A DNA stretch of 64,000 nucleotides from Neurospora crassa OR74A (Eukaryota; Ascomycota; Sordariomycetes; Sordariales; Sordariaceae). Made by a program: the position numbers and the translations under genes. Location: NCBI RefSeq assembly GCF_000182925.2, contig NC_026505.1, positions 620,001-684,000 of the forward strand. The letters run 5' to 3'. The notes under the pieces were generated by a model that ran no database searches, was not told the DNA's origin, and worked only from the letters and a program-made list of their open reading frames with translations. How positions within the stretch are numbered: the stretch's first letter is position 1; every line of letters begins with the position of its first letter. This document shows, in pieces, positions 13,201 to 26,700 of this stretch.

Positions 13201-16200
13201 GCTACGTTCCAGGCCGAGAACATGGAGCCTGGTAAGACGAAGGGTAAGGGTCGTGCCGGCGCGAGACCCAAGAAATCCAAGGAGCAGAAGCAGGCCGAGA
13301 AGGATGCCGCCGAAGCTGCCCAAGCCGCTCTTGATGCCGGTCTCGAGCTGCCGCCCAAGGAAGAAACCAACAAGATCCGCATCAAGCTTACCAAGACTAA
13401 GGCGCCCAAGGAGGCTGATGTGGACAAGGATAAGGAGAACAAGGAGCCTCAAGAGCCGAAGGAGCCTAAGGAGCCCAAGGAGAAGGTGATAAAGGAAAAG
13501 GTTGTGGAGGAACCCAAGGACCCGTTGGAACTCAAGTTCCAGTCCAAGGGCTTCAACCAGATCTATGACCAGATCTGGCGCGATCTTGCTAGGAAGGACG
13601 TCAACAAGGTGTTCAGATTGGCGATCGATTCGTATTCTACCAAGTCCTCTAACCTCAAGAAGACTGCCATCCTCGCGTCCAAAGAGGCCAAGAGATGGCA
13701 ACTCCGTACCAACAAGGGCACCAAGGATTTGCAAGCTCGCGCCAAGCGTGTCATGCGTGACATGATGGGCTTCTGGAAGCGCAACGAGCGTGAAGAGCGT
13801 GATCTCCGGAAGGCAGCTGAAAAGCAAGAGCTGGAGAACGCTCGCAAGGAGGAGGCAGACCGCGAAGCCGCTCGCCAGAAGAGGAAGCTCAACTTCCTCA
13901 TCTCGCAGACCGAACTGTACTCGCATTTCATTGGCAAGAAGATCAAGACCAACGAGGTGGAGCGCAGCACGGATCACCCCGATGAGATCGCGGCTGAGAA
14001 GGACAAGATCCCGGAGAACGAGATGGACATCGAGGTGCCTACTGGCCCCATTGGCGCCAAGGTCACCAACTTTGAGAATCTGGACTTTGACGCCGAAGAT
14101 GAATCGACGCTGCGGGCTGCTGCCATGGCGAATGCGCAGAATGCCATTGCCGAGGCCCAGAAGAAGGCTAGGGAGTTCAACAAGGAAGAGTCCAAGCTTG
14201 ATGAGGATGGCGAGATGAACTTCCAGAACCCAACCATGATGGGCGACGTCGAGATCGAGCAGCCCAAGCTTCTCAACTGCCAGCTCAAGGAGTACCAGCT
14301 CAAGGGTCTCAATTGGCTCGTCAACCTGTACGAGCAAGGCATAAACGGTATCCTGGCCGACGAAATGGGTCTAGGAAAGACGGTGCAGTCCATTTCCGTC
14401 ATGGCCTACCTTGCCGAGAAGTACGATATCTGGGGTCCCTTCCTGGTTGTTGCGCCTGCATCGACCCTACACAACTGGCAGCAGGAAATCACAAAGTTCG
14501 TTCCCCAGTTCAAGGTGCTCCCTTACTGGGGTACTGCAGGCGACCGCAAGGTGCTGCGTAAGTTCTGGGATCGCAAGCACACGACCTACAAGAAGGACGC
14601 CCCCTTTCATGTCATGATTACCTCGTACCAACTGGTCGTCTCTGATGTTGCGTACTTCCAAAAGATGAAGTGGCAGTACATGATCCTGGATGAAGCCCAG
14701 GCCATCAAGAGTTCACAGAGTTCGCGTTGGAAGTGCCTGTTGGGCTTCCACTGCCGTAACCGTCTCCTGTTGACGGGTACGCCTATCCAGAACAACATGC
14801 AGGAACTCTGGGCCCTGCTGCATTTCATCATGCCGTCACTGTTCGATTCTCACGATGAGTTTAGTGAATGGTTCTCCAAGGATATCGAGTCTCATGCTCA
14901 GAGTAATACCAAGCTCAACGAGGACCAGCTGAAGCGTCTGCACATGATCCTCAAACCCTTTATGCTGCGTCGTGTCAAGAAGCATGTCCAAAAGGAACTC
15001 GGCGACAAGATCGAGATGGACGTTTTCTGCGATCTCACATACAGACAGCGTGCCATGTACGCCAATTTGCGCAACCAGATCAGCATCATGGACCTCATCG
15101 AGAAGGCGACACTGGGCGACGACGATTCTGCTAGTCTCATGAATCTCGTCATGCAGTTCCGTAAGGTGTGCAACCACCCTGACCTCTTCGAGCGGGCGGA
15201 TACCGCTTCGCCGTACTCGTTCGGCCACTTTGCCGAGACAGCCTCGTTCATCCGTGAGGGTAGCCAGGTTACCGTCGGTTACTCTACGCGCAGCTTGATC
15301 CAGTATGAGCTGCCTAGACTGCTCTGGCGCGACGGAGGACGGCTGCACAAGGCTGGTGAAGACAACCAGGTCGCTGGATGGCGGAACCAGTGGCTCAATG
15401 AGAAGTTTAACATCTGGACTCCGGAGCATATCCGTGAGAGCCTAGCCGGGACTGACAACTTCTCGTGGTTGCGCTTTGCCGACACGAGCTACGAGGAGGC
15501 CTACCGGGCTAGCCATAAGGATCTCTTTGCTCGGGCTGTTGAGATGTCCACCAAGAAGAACCGGCTCGCGGAGATCAAGATCGCTTACGATGAGCCGGAG
15601 GACTTGAACTTCACTCCGGCGCATGCCCTCTTCCACATCAGGGAACGTGAGGATCGGAGGCCGTTGGCTGAGATCACTGAGCAAGGCATTCTGGGCAGTT
15701 TGATGAATGTCTCCCGGAGTGCATTCTCCGAGACTGGCCTCGGTCGTCTCGAGCAGGCTGCGGCTCCCAAGGCCTCGGCTCCTCCTATCGAGGTGGTCTG
15801 CGACAGCCGTAGCGCAGTGGTTGAGCGGGAGAACATCATGTTCAACGCTCCCATGCGCAAGGTCCTCTTTGGACCTACCCTGGCCGAGGAGAAGGCGCTC
15901 GTCGTACAAAAGGTGCCGCCATCACGCTACCCACCGCCAGCGTTGCTTCCTGCACCAGACAAGGAGAAGCAGAAGTTCACCAACATCACCGTCCCGTCGA
16001 TGCGCCGCTTTGTCACCGACTCGGGCAAGCTCGCCAAGCTCGACGAGCTCCTGCGCGAGCTCAAGGAGAATGGCCACCGCGTCCTCCTCTACTTCCAAAT
16101 GACGCGCATGATCGATCTCATGGAAGAGTATCTTACTTACCGCAACTACAAGTACTGCCGACTCGACGGTTCAACCAAGCTCGAAGACCGTCGCGACACC

Positions 16201-16992
16201 GTTGCCGACTTCCAGACCCGCCCCGAGATCTTCATCTTCCTTTTGTCTACTCGTGCCGGTGGTCTGGGCATCAACCTGACCTCTGCCGACACCGTCATCT
16301 TCTACGACTCGGACTGGAACCCGACCATCGATTCGCAAGCCATGGATCGTGCCCATCGTCTGGGTCAGACCAAACAGGTTACTGTCTACCGTCTTATCAC
16401 CAGGGGCACGATCGAGGAACGCATCCGCAAGCGTGCCATGCAAAAGGAAGAAGTCCAGCGCGTGGTTATCACGGGTGGCTCATCGGCTGCTGGTGGCGGT
16501 GTGGACTTCTCTGGTCGTCGTGCGCCTGAGAACAGGAACCGTGACATTGCCATGTGGCTGGCGGATGACGAGCAGGCGGAGATGATTGAGAAGAGGGAGC
16601 GCGAGCTGTTGGAGAGTGGAGAGTTGGATAAGATGCAGAAGAAGAGTAGGGGAGGTAACAAGAGGAAGAGAGGAGGTGCTGGGGGAGAAGGGAAGGAGGT
16701 TAGTTTGGATGAGATGTATCATGAGGGTGAGTTTTTCCTTGTCCATGACTGTGACCAAACGAATGAAATGATGCTAACAGAAATGATTACAGGTGAGGGC
16801 AACTTTGATGATGGAGGAAATAATATCAAGGGTAGCGGAACGGCTACGCCTAATGGTGCTGCCGGTGGTGAGGGAGGTGATGGGAAGGGAGCAGTGGGAG
16901 GAGCGGCGAAGAAGAGGAAGACGGGTGGAAGCAAGAAGGCCAAGACGACCAAGCAGAGATTGGCTATTGCTGACGGGGAGATTGATATCTGA
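10263..16992 (+). CDS. INO80: INO80 chromatin-remodelling ATPase
   Basis: Four exons: 10263-11285, 11841-12203, 12319-16726 and 16793-16992; about 1997 residues. Introns are 11286-11840 (GTAAGC...CATTAG, 555 nt), 12204-12318 (GTAAGC...CGCTGAC...TCTAG) and 16727-16792 (GTGAGT...GCTAAC...TACAG). The N-terminal 460 residues are Pro/Ser/Ala-rich and disordered. A long basic/acidic coiled region follows, then a DBINO-type segment (about 866-1005), the SNF2 ATPase lobe (DEMGLGKT at 1143-1150, DEAQ at 1253-1256, [11 protein letters not shown]), the long INO80-type insertion, and the helicase C lobe ending in [10 protein letters not shown] near 1803-1812. The split ATPase is the hallmark of the INO80 subfamily, the motor of the nuclear INO80 complex that slides nucleosomes and acts on H2A.Z. 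The tail is Lys/Gly-rich. Start: first ATG of the [12 protein letters not shown] frame, which matches my memory of the N. crassa protein. Confidence 0.97.
11286..11840 (+). other. first intron of INO80 (long, 555 nt)
   Basis: Donor GTAAGC and acceptor CATTAG, with a CACTGACC branch-like site near 11803. It is several times longer than the other introns in the window's protein genes and CA/CCT-rich. I found no C/D motif pair inside it. Confidence 0.8.
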
Positions 16993-19900
16993 TCCCGATG
17001 TTCGTCTCCTGGAAGCCTCCTCAAGGGAAGATATGAAGAGCATGATATCGCAGCGCTGAATTCGTGAAGGAGGAGGAGGAAATTGCTTCCTTTGCATTGT
17101 TTTCCTTTTGTAGTACTAGATGGTGAAAGGGTGGGTGGGTTTGAGCTGAGCATTTGCTACATTCGTCAACTTGCATGTTCATTTCATGGATTCAAAGACC
17201 ATCATGACCTATCGGATAGATAGGGTCGGACGAACGGAAAACGGAAAGGCAGCCACAGGAGAAGCAGGAGAAAGAAGTACTAAAGTGTTTGAAAACCTTT
17301 ACATTCCGAATGTAATAGGGTTGGACGGACGGACGGACAGCCTACCCACCTAGAAAAGATGTATGGATATAAGCATAAGCAACACGAAAGTTACAGGTAG
17401 ACTTACCCTCTAGGTTCAACACACTATACTACACATGCTACATTGTGGACATCTGCCTGAGAATGGGGAAGAAGTGCTGGTTGCTATTGGAAAATGCTGC
17501 GTTGAGCGAGGAGGTGCCCTGGGGGGGTGGTTAAGGGAGATGATTAGTCGTTGAGATTTGCCCGACTGCCCGACTGCCCTGCTGCCCGGCTCAGGAAGAC
17601 GGAAGATGGAAGCCAGGACAACCCGGCGGAGACTGGAGAGTGGTGGAGGTGTCCCGCCATTACCTATCAACATACTTTTAATGGAACGGAAAGAAGAAGA
17701 AGAAGCTTTTGTTCTTTATTCCGATCGGGGAGGAGCTATTGATTACTTTTGCCCTTTGATGTAAATGCGTGTTTTTTTTTTTTTTTTTTTTCATCCCAAG
17801 TTGCTCGGGACGCTTCTTCTTAAGTCTCATGGGTGATGCCTGCGTGGGTTCTATTTCGTTGAGGGCTCAAGGTGTCGAACGTCCGTCGATTGCGATGGCG
17901 ATGCGATTTGCGATGCACACATGTAGTGCTCTTTTCCCATGTCGGCGTGCGTGGTCGGGCAATGTTGACAAGTGGACGGGAAGGCAAATGGACATGGGGA
18001 AAGTGGGGCTAGGCTACCTCTACCTACCTATGCTAGGAATTCTGCAGTATGCTAGACATAGATAGGTGCTGAATGAGCGCTGTTAGTGCCTTGGAAATGC
18101 CCTAACTGTAAGTTTGCATGTGCTATATATGAAATTGAACGTCCCTCCCTTCCATCGTCGACTGGGGGATGATATTGTTTGAAAGAAGGGCACAACACAC
18201 CTCGGGGACCTCGCTACCTCGTTCTTACCTCTTTTGTCTTTTTGATCCTTCTATAAGTCTTGCTAGCGGTACCCCTTCTACCCTGTCGAATTCCGGCTTT
18301 ATGCTTCCGTTGGTGTGTATGGCCCCCTTCCTGCTTCAAATTGTGCATGAGGCTACCTATGTTCCCCAGGCACTTCTGGTTCCTACTGTACGCCGCTTCC
18401 CCTCCCCTCCCGTCCTTCCCTCCATCGATAGGCAGGTACCTACTAGAGGTAATAAGCAGAGCCTCATTGACGACACACTAGAGAGGTACGCTTGTGTGCA
18501 CCAAATCCAAATCGAAACAATCATTCCACGCAGTTGACTTTCGTTTCTAATGTCTTGTCTAGGTAGGTACCTCTAGTCAGTTTTTGCGTACGAACAAGCA
18601 GAAAAGACAAAGCAAATCTTGATGCCCGTCCTTGAGCATCGATCACACCCTTGCACGGCCGGCCGGATGTCCAAATGCCAAATGTCCGGGCCGTCATGGA
18701 CGGTGCTCTTGTGATGTGCCTAACACAACATCACCACTACCATGAGCCTAAACCCAAAGGGTGCGACACAAGCAGCTATAACGCCTTGGTTTCCAAAGGC
18801 TCGATGTCTCTTATGAATAGGTAGGTAGGTAGCGACGTCCGTACAATATGAGTCTAAATCCCAGTGATGTTACCGCTCGATGTAGACCAGCCCGGGCCGG
18901 TCTAGAATGTTTGTCGGTGTTAACGGGCTGGTTTGCTAAAGCAGCGTTGCGAATATTGCTAACACTTCCACCACAGGTCTCTCGAAGTTCCAAGGACCCT
19001 CACCAACACTCGATACATTCAGATGAACACATTGAAACAACTAGTAAGTGTACCTACCTCTAAAACTCAGTCACTTCCTTCCACGTTGATTTTAGTTCAT
19101 TCTAGTATTCCCAGTGGTTGGGAAAACGGATAACATGCTGGGTCGATTGCAGACATTGAATGGACTGTCGGTGTTAGTCTAACATAAATTTCCCCGCCTA
19201 CAACCCCTTTTCGTGATTATGCACCAGGCACTCCCTGTTGTTGACCAAAATTTCAAAATACCTAGCTTGGTTCGTTTTGTCTTTGCACTATGAGCTTTTA
19301 GACCCTAGGGTAGGGACCTTTGTTTGAGCTCTTTTCATCCGGTTTAATAACCGGTCTTGTCTTTTCATAGGGTCTTGTTGTCCAACCAAGGTTACCCGAG
19401 ACGGTCGATGCACATCAAAATTAGGGCCGGGAAATCCACGATGCCTCGAAAGAAGGAATGACTGCCATACACATGATCAAAGACCAAAGGAATTAAGGGT
19501 TCGATAGCCCGCCAGAGCGTGATACAGAGCCCGTCAACGACACCAGGCTTCAAGAGGCATGGGCATTTTCGACATCTGCCCTTTGGCTCTTCGTACGAGG
19601 TTCCACTTGGCAGCTACGTGAATGGCAACCTGGCAGCAACATCGGTACCTGCCTACCACTAAACTTCTTCATACGATCCGCCCTTCCATGCCCGTCTTAT
19701 ATCCACCTGTTACCTAGACGTCCGAAGGAAGCCTAAGACTTCCCTCTGTAAGTGAATCCTTTCTTTGTTTTTGAACAGAGCAACTAGATATGTAGGTGTT
19801 ATTGCTGTTGCCCATTTTCCCTGACATCCACTTCATTCACTCTCGGGTTTGTGCGATCCAGGTTGTTCGCACCTACAGTCTGCGGTGAGATCAGCTGTCA

Positions 19901-22250
19901 CTTGTAGCAACCAGGTTTCCCATGTCTGCGTTGCCTTGCCTTTCTCCTGTCCTCCTTTCTGTTTACTCCAGTACCCCTCTTTATCTTTCCTTCAACCCTC
20001 CACGGCCTTGTATAGAACCCTTCCACTGATCACATAGAGGTACCTATGTATCATCTCATCTCTCCTTCAATACCTACACGAGGACTAACGAGACGTGGGG
20101 ACACTCCCAGATACCCCAAAAGAGCATCTGTCCGGCTCATTGACAGCGATGATAACGAGAACAAACCAGGCACCTACCTGCCTACCTCTAGGGACAACAG
20201 TCGAACCTCCATCTCTTGTTGTCAAGGCACCTAGCATCTCCGTTATGACTGACAGAAGAACGAACGAACGAACGAACGAACGAACGAACGAACGAGCTGG
20301 ATGGTTCCTTCTAGCATCCGGGCGGTAGCCAGCCAAATCAAGATGAACTACCATAGAGGTAATAAAGGCACAAGAACGGCGGTGGCTGGAACATTGATAA
20401 AGGAAAGATGAGCTTACTCCATGGATATCACTGGCAATGTGCTCAAGGGGAAATTTCTCGAGGGATCAAGAAGCGCATTTTCTAGATTTGGTTGTTCATC
20501 CCAGCGCCCTCTTCGTCCTTCCCTCGTTTTCTTTTCTTGCCTTCCTCGGTAGCAGGTTGACCCCAGGCTTATTAACAGGCGAAGCCGAACCGCCGGGATG
20601 GTTGCTGTTTCTGTCGGGCAATAGGTAGGTCAAGGTGATTTAGAGCATGCCACATAGCCACCCCTTGCTTGTTCACTGAGGGATAGGATTGCTAAGAGAC
20701 CGGGATGCAGTCAACTTCATCATGTCTCGACATCTCGACACAATCTCCCTGGGGGTATCATTTCACGAATTATATGGCACATCATATAGGCAGTGGACGC
20801 TTGCAATATTCAACGTTTGTATTACTGACATGATTCCATCATTTCGGGTTCAAGTTGTACGGCCCACATCACGCCCGGGGCTTCTTCATTGCAACAGTCC
20901 CGTCATCGTGCATGTCCAGATCGGCACCATCTTCCTCCTCCACTTCCTCCATCGTCGACTTGGATTGAGCTGCTTGGCCCACTCTGACTACCGGTTTCTT
21001 GTTTGAGTACCGGGGTAGTTAGCGCATGTCCAGCAGCTGCTTCTTGCCTCTCAATCACCTTCAACGCACCTCAGGCTCTACCAACTTCTTGTCCAAAGGT
21101 CAGGTCCTTTGTATCTGAGCAACGGAGTCGCCGCTGGCAGGGAAAGCAGATTGTTAGCTGGGGTACTTGAGCAACACGAGGCAGAAGGGATACTTGCGAT
21201 GTGCATACCTCAACAACGACAAGGAGACAGTCATCCTTGCCCATGATGACATTTACGGCCCCCTTCCTGCCCGTTTCAACGCCGAGACTTAAACACGTGG
21301 CCGGCGGACCTTCGTTCGCAAAGGTCGCAGTGTCTCGCCTCGGCTGCTTGATGTTGGACAAACTGTTGTGATGTTTGTCGTTGGGGTACTTGGTAGCGAG
21401 GAAGGACTCAAAACTGGAGGACCAGGTGAGGCGGGCGAGAATGCGGCGCTTTTTATCGATAGAGACAGAGTGCTTGGAAGGCTGGGGGATCTCGAGATGC
21501 CTACGGAGCCAGCACCTGATGTTGAAGTGAAACGAGTGATCACGAGGGTAAGTGAGAATGGTGGTGAACTTGTTGATCGAAATGGAGAGAAAAAAGAAAC
21601 AGGCAGGACAAGAGGTAGGAGACGCTCAATAAATGTACAATGTGTGCTGGGACTAACCTCATGCCAAGATGACCATCTTGCTCAACAACAGAACTACCTC
21701 TACCGAAACATGAGCCGGCGAGCAGTACCCCGCCGTCTAGACTTCAGGATGAGTTGCGTCACCCCTCCTCGAAGGACACTTCCTTCCTCGTAATAGACCA
21801 AAAGCCTGCACAGCATATCTGAAATTACATGTAAGCGGGGTCAGACGAGGCAACGGAAGAAGACATGACGTACCCCTGTCTGAGCGAGTTACCCGTCCAC
21901 ATGAGCCAGTCACTCAGCCTTGGATGTGACGAAGGAACCGCGAGTTGGAGAGGGAAGCACACTTCCTTCCTTGCAACAGACGACGAGCCACATTATATCA
22001 GAGATTACACGGAGCTAGACCAGAATCACCAGCCGTGAAATGAGAACGGATCCTTGTCCGGGAGCAAGTCACCCGTCCACCTTAGCTGGTCACTCAGCGT
22101 TAGGGGGTGAGCCGAGAGTCAAGGAAGGAAGGAGCAGAGCCTCCAGCCACGGCTATGTGCGCTCACAGTTGGTCACAAGTAGCGTATTCCAGAGGAAAGC
22201 AAAGGTAAGGTACTTGTCCAAGGTATCTTTTCTCGGGACCGAGAAAGCCC
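16993..22250. other. gene-poor spacer downstream of INO80
   Basis: No supported gene. The first few hundred bases should hold the INO80 3' UTR. The rest has short frames on both strands without domains, a T tract (17772-17790), a (GAAC)n microsatellite (20253-20294) and many GGTACCTCTAGG/TAGAGGTA words (18009, 18433, 18560, 20040, 20170, 20350). Two similar segments occur near 21780-21920 and 21965-22110 (each with CTTCCTT...AGAGATTACA or AAATTACA and GAGCAAGT/GCGAGTTACCCGTCCAC), apparently a diverged tandem duplication. Confidence 0.5.
20253..20294. repeat. (GAAC)n microsatellite
   Basis: About ten perfect tetranucleotide units (ACGA phase) seen directly. No gene context. Confidence 0.9.
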
Positions 22251-22996
22251 ACAATCTCCCCTCTTTCGACTGATTTGTGTCTTCCTCTTCCTCTTCTGCT
22301 CCTCCAACCTCTCCTTCTCGCACTTCTTCATCAAATTCCTCTTCCATCAGCAATTTCTCTCACAACCTCCATCACCTACAACAACAGACATTTTCTCTTT
22401 GCTCCTCCAACAACCACCACGAAACAGACAAGACCTCACTTGGGAACGCGTCAAGAGTATGTCTTTTCCCCTTGCCGCCTCTCACCACCAGGCCGTGCCA
22501 CTCGGCCTCACATTCTCCGAGTCGGTACTGACAAATCCCTTTTCCTTTTAGCCCAGCTTGTGTCAACAAAAGGTGCAGAGTGCTTCCGTCAGCCTCCCGG
22601 CTCCCAAGCCGTCTAAAGGTGAGTCTCAGTCTCTTGTAGTCGTCGACGACGGCGCCATCCTCTACTACCCGCCCGCCCAGCTTGGTTCAGGCGTCAGACC
22701 AAGTCCGGCATTGATCTGACTGAAGCCAATAGTTCAAGTTCGTTGTTCCTGCTCTGCCGCAGAGGGCACTAGGATTTTCAGAATTTTCTTGTCAGTTACC
22801 TTTCTCCTGTTCATTGGTTTTCTTTTGGCTCGTCCCATGCCTTGTCTAACATACCAGCAGACCCAGCACGCCGGTCGTGCTCCTATCGCCGTCTCTTTTC
22901 ATAATGCTCATCCATTGCATCTCGAGCCGCCCATCACACATTTTTCCGGCTCTTCTCTTGCTCCTGCTAATCTACTGGCTTTGCCTGTGGGTGAAG

Positions 22997-23329
22997 ATGG
23001 ATCAGAGCCTGCGCTTGGCTGGCACGCCCGCGCGTGTCATCATCGGCGGTGGTGTCGCTGGCGATGCGGCGGGTAACGGAACCAATTGCATCGCCGCCGC
23101 CGTCGCCACCACTCAACCTGACACCACCGCCGATGTCCCTGCCGAGATCAGTGGCGTCGGTGCTGTTGCTGTTGCTGTTGCTGCTGAGAAGCCTGACAAG
23201 GCCGAGAAGACTGAGGAGAAGACCGAGGAGGCCGGCGACAAGAAGAAGCAGAAGAAGGAAAAGAAGGAGGAGGCTGCTGAGAAGAAGGTCGTCGCTAAAG
23301 ATGTCGAAGCGTGGTGGAAGCAGGTGTGA
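22997..23329 (+). CDS. possible small Lys/Glu-rich protein, 110 residues (uncertain)
   Basis: The frame starts MDQSLRLAGTPARVIIGGG, passes an Ala/Val/Thr-rich middle and ends in a strongly basic/acidic stretch (KKQKKEKKEEAAEKK) and WWKQV. Codon third positions are mostly C or G, as in the real genes. After the TGA the DNA still reads GETGSKVVSEPWASTKMRM in another frame. The 29 bases between the two readings (23325-23353) end in GGTACCTACCTCTAG, the dispersed spacer word, so an insertion may have cut the frame. Upstream, 22260-22870 has intron-like GTATGT...TTTTAG and GTGAGT motifs that could be a spliced leader. No family recognised. Confidence 0.35.
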   Translation: MDQSLRLAGTPARVIIGGGVAGDAAGNGTNCIAAAVATTQPDTTADVPAEISGVGAVAVAVAAEKPDKAEKTEEKTEEAGDKKKQKKEKKEEAAEKKVVAKDVEAWWKQV

Positions 23330-23606
23330 TGGGAAAGGGTACCTACCTCTAGGGTGAGACCGGCAGCAAGGTTGTTAGCGAGCCTTGGGCTAGCACGAAG
23401 ATGCGCATGTATGTCCTGCCCTCAATTCCAGTTCCCCCATCCTACAATACCACCACAATGCACTGGCATGTTCTTACCCTCCACCAGTACCATTCCATCA
23501 CAGAGAACCATAAGCCTTGGACACGTTTAGAACACTTCCAAGCAAAATGGGTCGCGTTCTGAGAAAAGCTTAGAGCTGCTGTTGCCCAACCCAACAGATA
23601 TTTCGA

Positions 23607-23756
23607 CTACAACTCAGCCTTCAGCTTGGTCCGCATCTTCTCCAGCTCGCGCGCCTTGACCGCCCGGGGCCGGCGACAATCACAAAAACAACACCACCGT
23701 ATCGCGATACCCAGACCAGAAGCCTCGCGCACCGAATCCTCGCTCTGCCGGGCCAT
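23607..23756 (-). CDS. possible 49-residue ORF or terminal exon (uncertain)
   Basis: The minus-strand frame MARQSEDSVREASGL...RPRAVKARELEKMRTKLKAEL ends at a TAG. The C-terminal basic helix looks protein-like, whereas the middle (IRWCCFCDC) does not and might be intron. It could be the last exon of a gene or a relic. No function assigned. Confidence 0.25.
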   Translation of the reverse strand: MARQSEDSVREASGLGIAIRWCCFCDCRRPRAVKARELEKMRTKLKAEL

Positions 23757-23759
23757 TTG

Positions 23760-26700
23760 CGCCTGCCTTCAGTGGCGGCTGCAGCAGTGCTTTGAGGTTG
23801 TCAAGGGGAAGTTTGCCGTTGGGTGTTGGTTGCTGGAGGGGTGCATCTTTGGGTGCATGTGACTCCGTTCGCATCGACCGTTACCTCTAGAGGAAGAGGT
23901 ACCTAGATAAACAGTGAAGATACTTAGCTCTTCTTTAGCAATAAAATGTTTAATGTTCTGTTGCTTCGTCGTGCTGTTCATGTTTGCTGCCAATGATCAT
24001 GCTGGAACCCTAGGTATGCTGGATCCATACCTCTACCTAGGAGACACTCGGCATGGGTCATAGTCCATTATATTACACCATCGGCGCGGGCCCGTGGAAA
24101 GGTCAATACATGATGAACGGTCAACGATCGCACCCTCCCAGTGCCGTGATTTTCATGATGGTATTCGTCGGAGATATTGCTAAGTGTCCTCTCGCCTTCG
24201 CGTGGGGTGACAGGACCCATCCTAATAACAGGTTCTACATCCGTACGACTACAAAACTGCCAATAAGTTATCATTGATTCACAAATCGATGTTTGGGGGG
24301 AGATATTGAAGCGCTGATCGGTCAGGCTTCTTGGCTTTGGAGAGGTATCATTATGTGTCCTTTCGGCGAACTCCGGGAAGTCGGGCTGGGGGGACATACC
24401 TAGGTACTTGCAGACGCCAAATGCCAGGAGTGATTGGAACCAGACCGTTACCTATGCAGTTGAGGCAAACACTTTTTGGCTACAAGAAAGGGATAAATGT
24501 CGTAGTGCGAGAAGAACTGGCTTCAGAACATGCCGTCACAGGATGGAGATGTTCGACGCCTCTCGTTCGGGTGGGCGAAAGATCAGCAGCACTACGAGGG
24601 CACGCAAAGAAAAGAAACACGGAAGTGGTTTGAAGTTGATTGACTATCTGCTACCTGAAGAGGATGATGAACAAGAAGAAGACGAAGAAGAAGAGAAGAA
24701 GACGAAGAAGAAGAAGAAGACGAAGAAGAAGAAGACGAAGAGGCGAATGAACAGTGTCAGACCCACGCTGGAGGATACATCCAGCTCCAACGTTCCCTTC
24801 CTTCCTATCATGAAACCAATGATGGCCTTCCCGCCCTCCCGAAGAAGAAGAACAAGAAGACGGCAATGAGCCAGGAGAAGTGAACCTCCGCTCTACCTTT
24901 GTACAGGAGTCCACCAACAAATCCAACGCAAAGACAACAGTTACAAAACTCAACCAAAAAGAACAAATGTGGAAGGCCCAAATGCCAGCAAAATGCTAAG
25001 AGATAGGAGATATGTCGTGATTGCGTTGATGATTCCCGTAAGTAGAGGTATGTTTCCGCTGCCCTGTTGTTCCTCCCCCCCCCCCCCCCCAACGACCGAG
25101 CGAGGTGGTTGTTTGCCATGCTGACCCGTGGGCCACAGGCCAAAGTGCGTGCGAAGACGGTGGCTAGGCTCGAAATTGTCGTAGCTGGCGCCGAACGAGG
25201 TGCGGGACTGTAACGGTAGAGGTAATAATTGTAAAGATAGGGTTTTCCCATGGACGCGGGGCTGTCGATCTGCATTGCGGTGGTGGTGGTCAGCATTTAC
25301 AAAAAAAGAGAGGAGAGGAAATGATGGAGAATCGAGATTGTGGCGGGGCGAAACTGACCGCGCGATCATCGCCAAGCAGGTGTATGCCGGCTTCCAGCTA
25401 TGACAAGCTGTGCCATCTGACAGCGAGGATGAAAATAAGCAGAGTTGCTGCCTCGATTGACGGCTAGATATAAGCCATCATGACGAAAGACTGCGTGGTG
25501 CGGAACAGTGATCGTCAGAAGATATCGCAGGGTTTTGATCATCGGAGGAGAAACCAGTTGGGGGGGCATACCTCCACCTATGTCAGGTGGTGTGAGACAT
25601 GGGCCTAAAAGGAAGCGGAAAGCAAGGAAAGTGAACCATTTCGCACTCGGAAAAGTTGATGTGTTTGATGATTGTTGAATCGTTTGTTTGTTTGCATTTG
25701 TGATGATTGTCTGCGGGAGGGCTGATCTGGCCTGTGTAAAATATGGAAGATAAGATGATGAGGAGAATGGAGAACAAAAAGACGAGAGAAGCATGGGGGC
25801 TGTGGGTTGTCTTATAGAAATCCTGGGGCCACTGAGTGCATGCCACTCGTGGGTGCTTCTAACTGCGCTGTACGCACTTGACATGCAACAGTGCCGCTCG
25901 CCTTGCCTGTCCAATGCATGCTGCACACCTGCAAAACTTGCAGCAACGTCTCTGATCTAAATTACCGTCCGAGCCTGGCAGTTTCATGTCGATCCATGTC
26001 GATCGAGATGACGAGATCTCGTTCAAAAAAGGGTTAAAGAAGGTTTGAAGGGTCTCTGCGCAGCCACAGACTGCTTTTAACTGGAAGGCATTATCTTTCC
26101 CCCTGTGTTCTAAAATGCAGGACGCTTTCCGAACTGAAGTTGGCAAAGAAATCGAAGGCATAGGGTGCATGATCTCAGGCTTTGGTCAGCCTCAGCTCAC
26201 ACTTCCAAACTGGAATTTGCGTTTATGTTGCTTCCACTTGGTTTGGAAGGCTTCAACGTCCTTTCCAAATTCCACTTCAATCGAGAAACCGGGAGGCAAA
26301 GCGACGGGATGGAAGCCTGAGGCAGTCCGGACTGAAGAAAGATGCTCCTCCGGATGGAAGGTTCGAAAGATCTCGTTGCCGAGAGAAAGTTACCCTATTA
26401 CCCCTTTCATCACGTACATGCTAGCAAAGGCGAACACTTTCTCTTGAGCAGGGGCGCTTTTGTGAGGAAAGTGCCCGGCTGTGTCTCTCGAATCTTCTTC
26501 GGTACATCTCTGAAGATGGAGACAGAAGAGTCTACGGGAGGCTGGAGTAGCGGCGTGGAGTTTGTCCTCCAGTCACTTTCAACAGGGTTTCTAACCATGA
26601 TTTGAGCTCAGAGATTGGAGTTTGCAATGGCAATCTTTTAGAGCTCGTCTACCACCTATCCCTGGAGAAATACAATCATCACCAACATCAGACGAACTTC

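Noticed and set aside
12457-14337. 626-codon minus-strand frame inside INO80
   Set aside because: Antisense to conserved INO80 coding sequence, Leu/Gly/Val-rich as expected from reading C-rich codons backwards.
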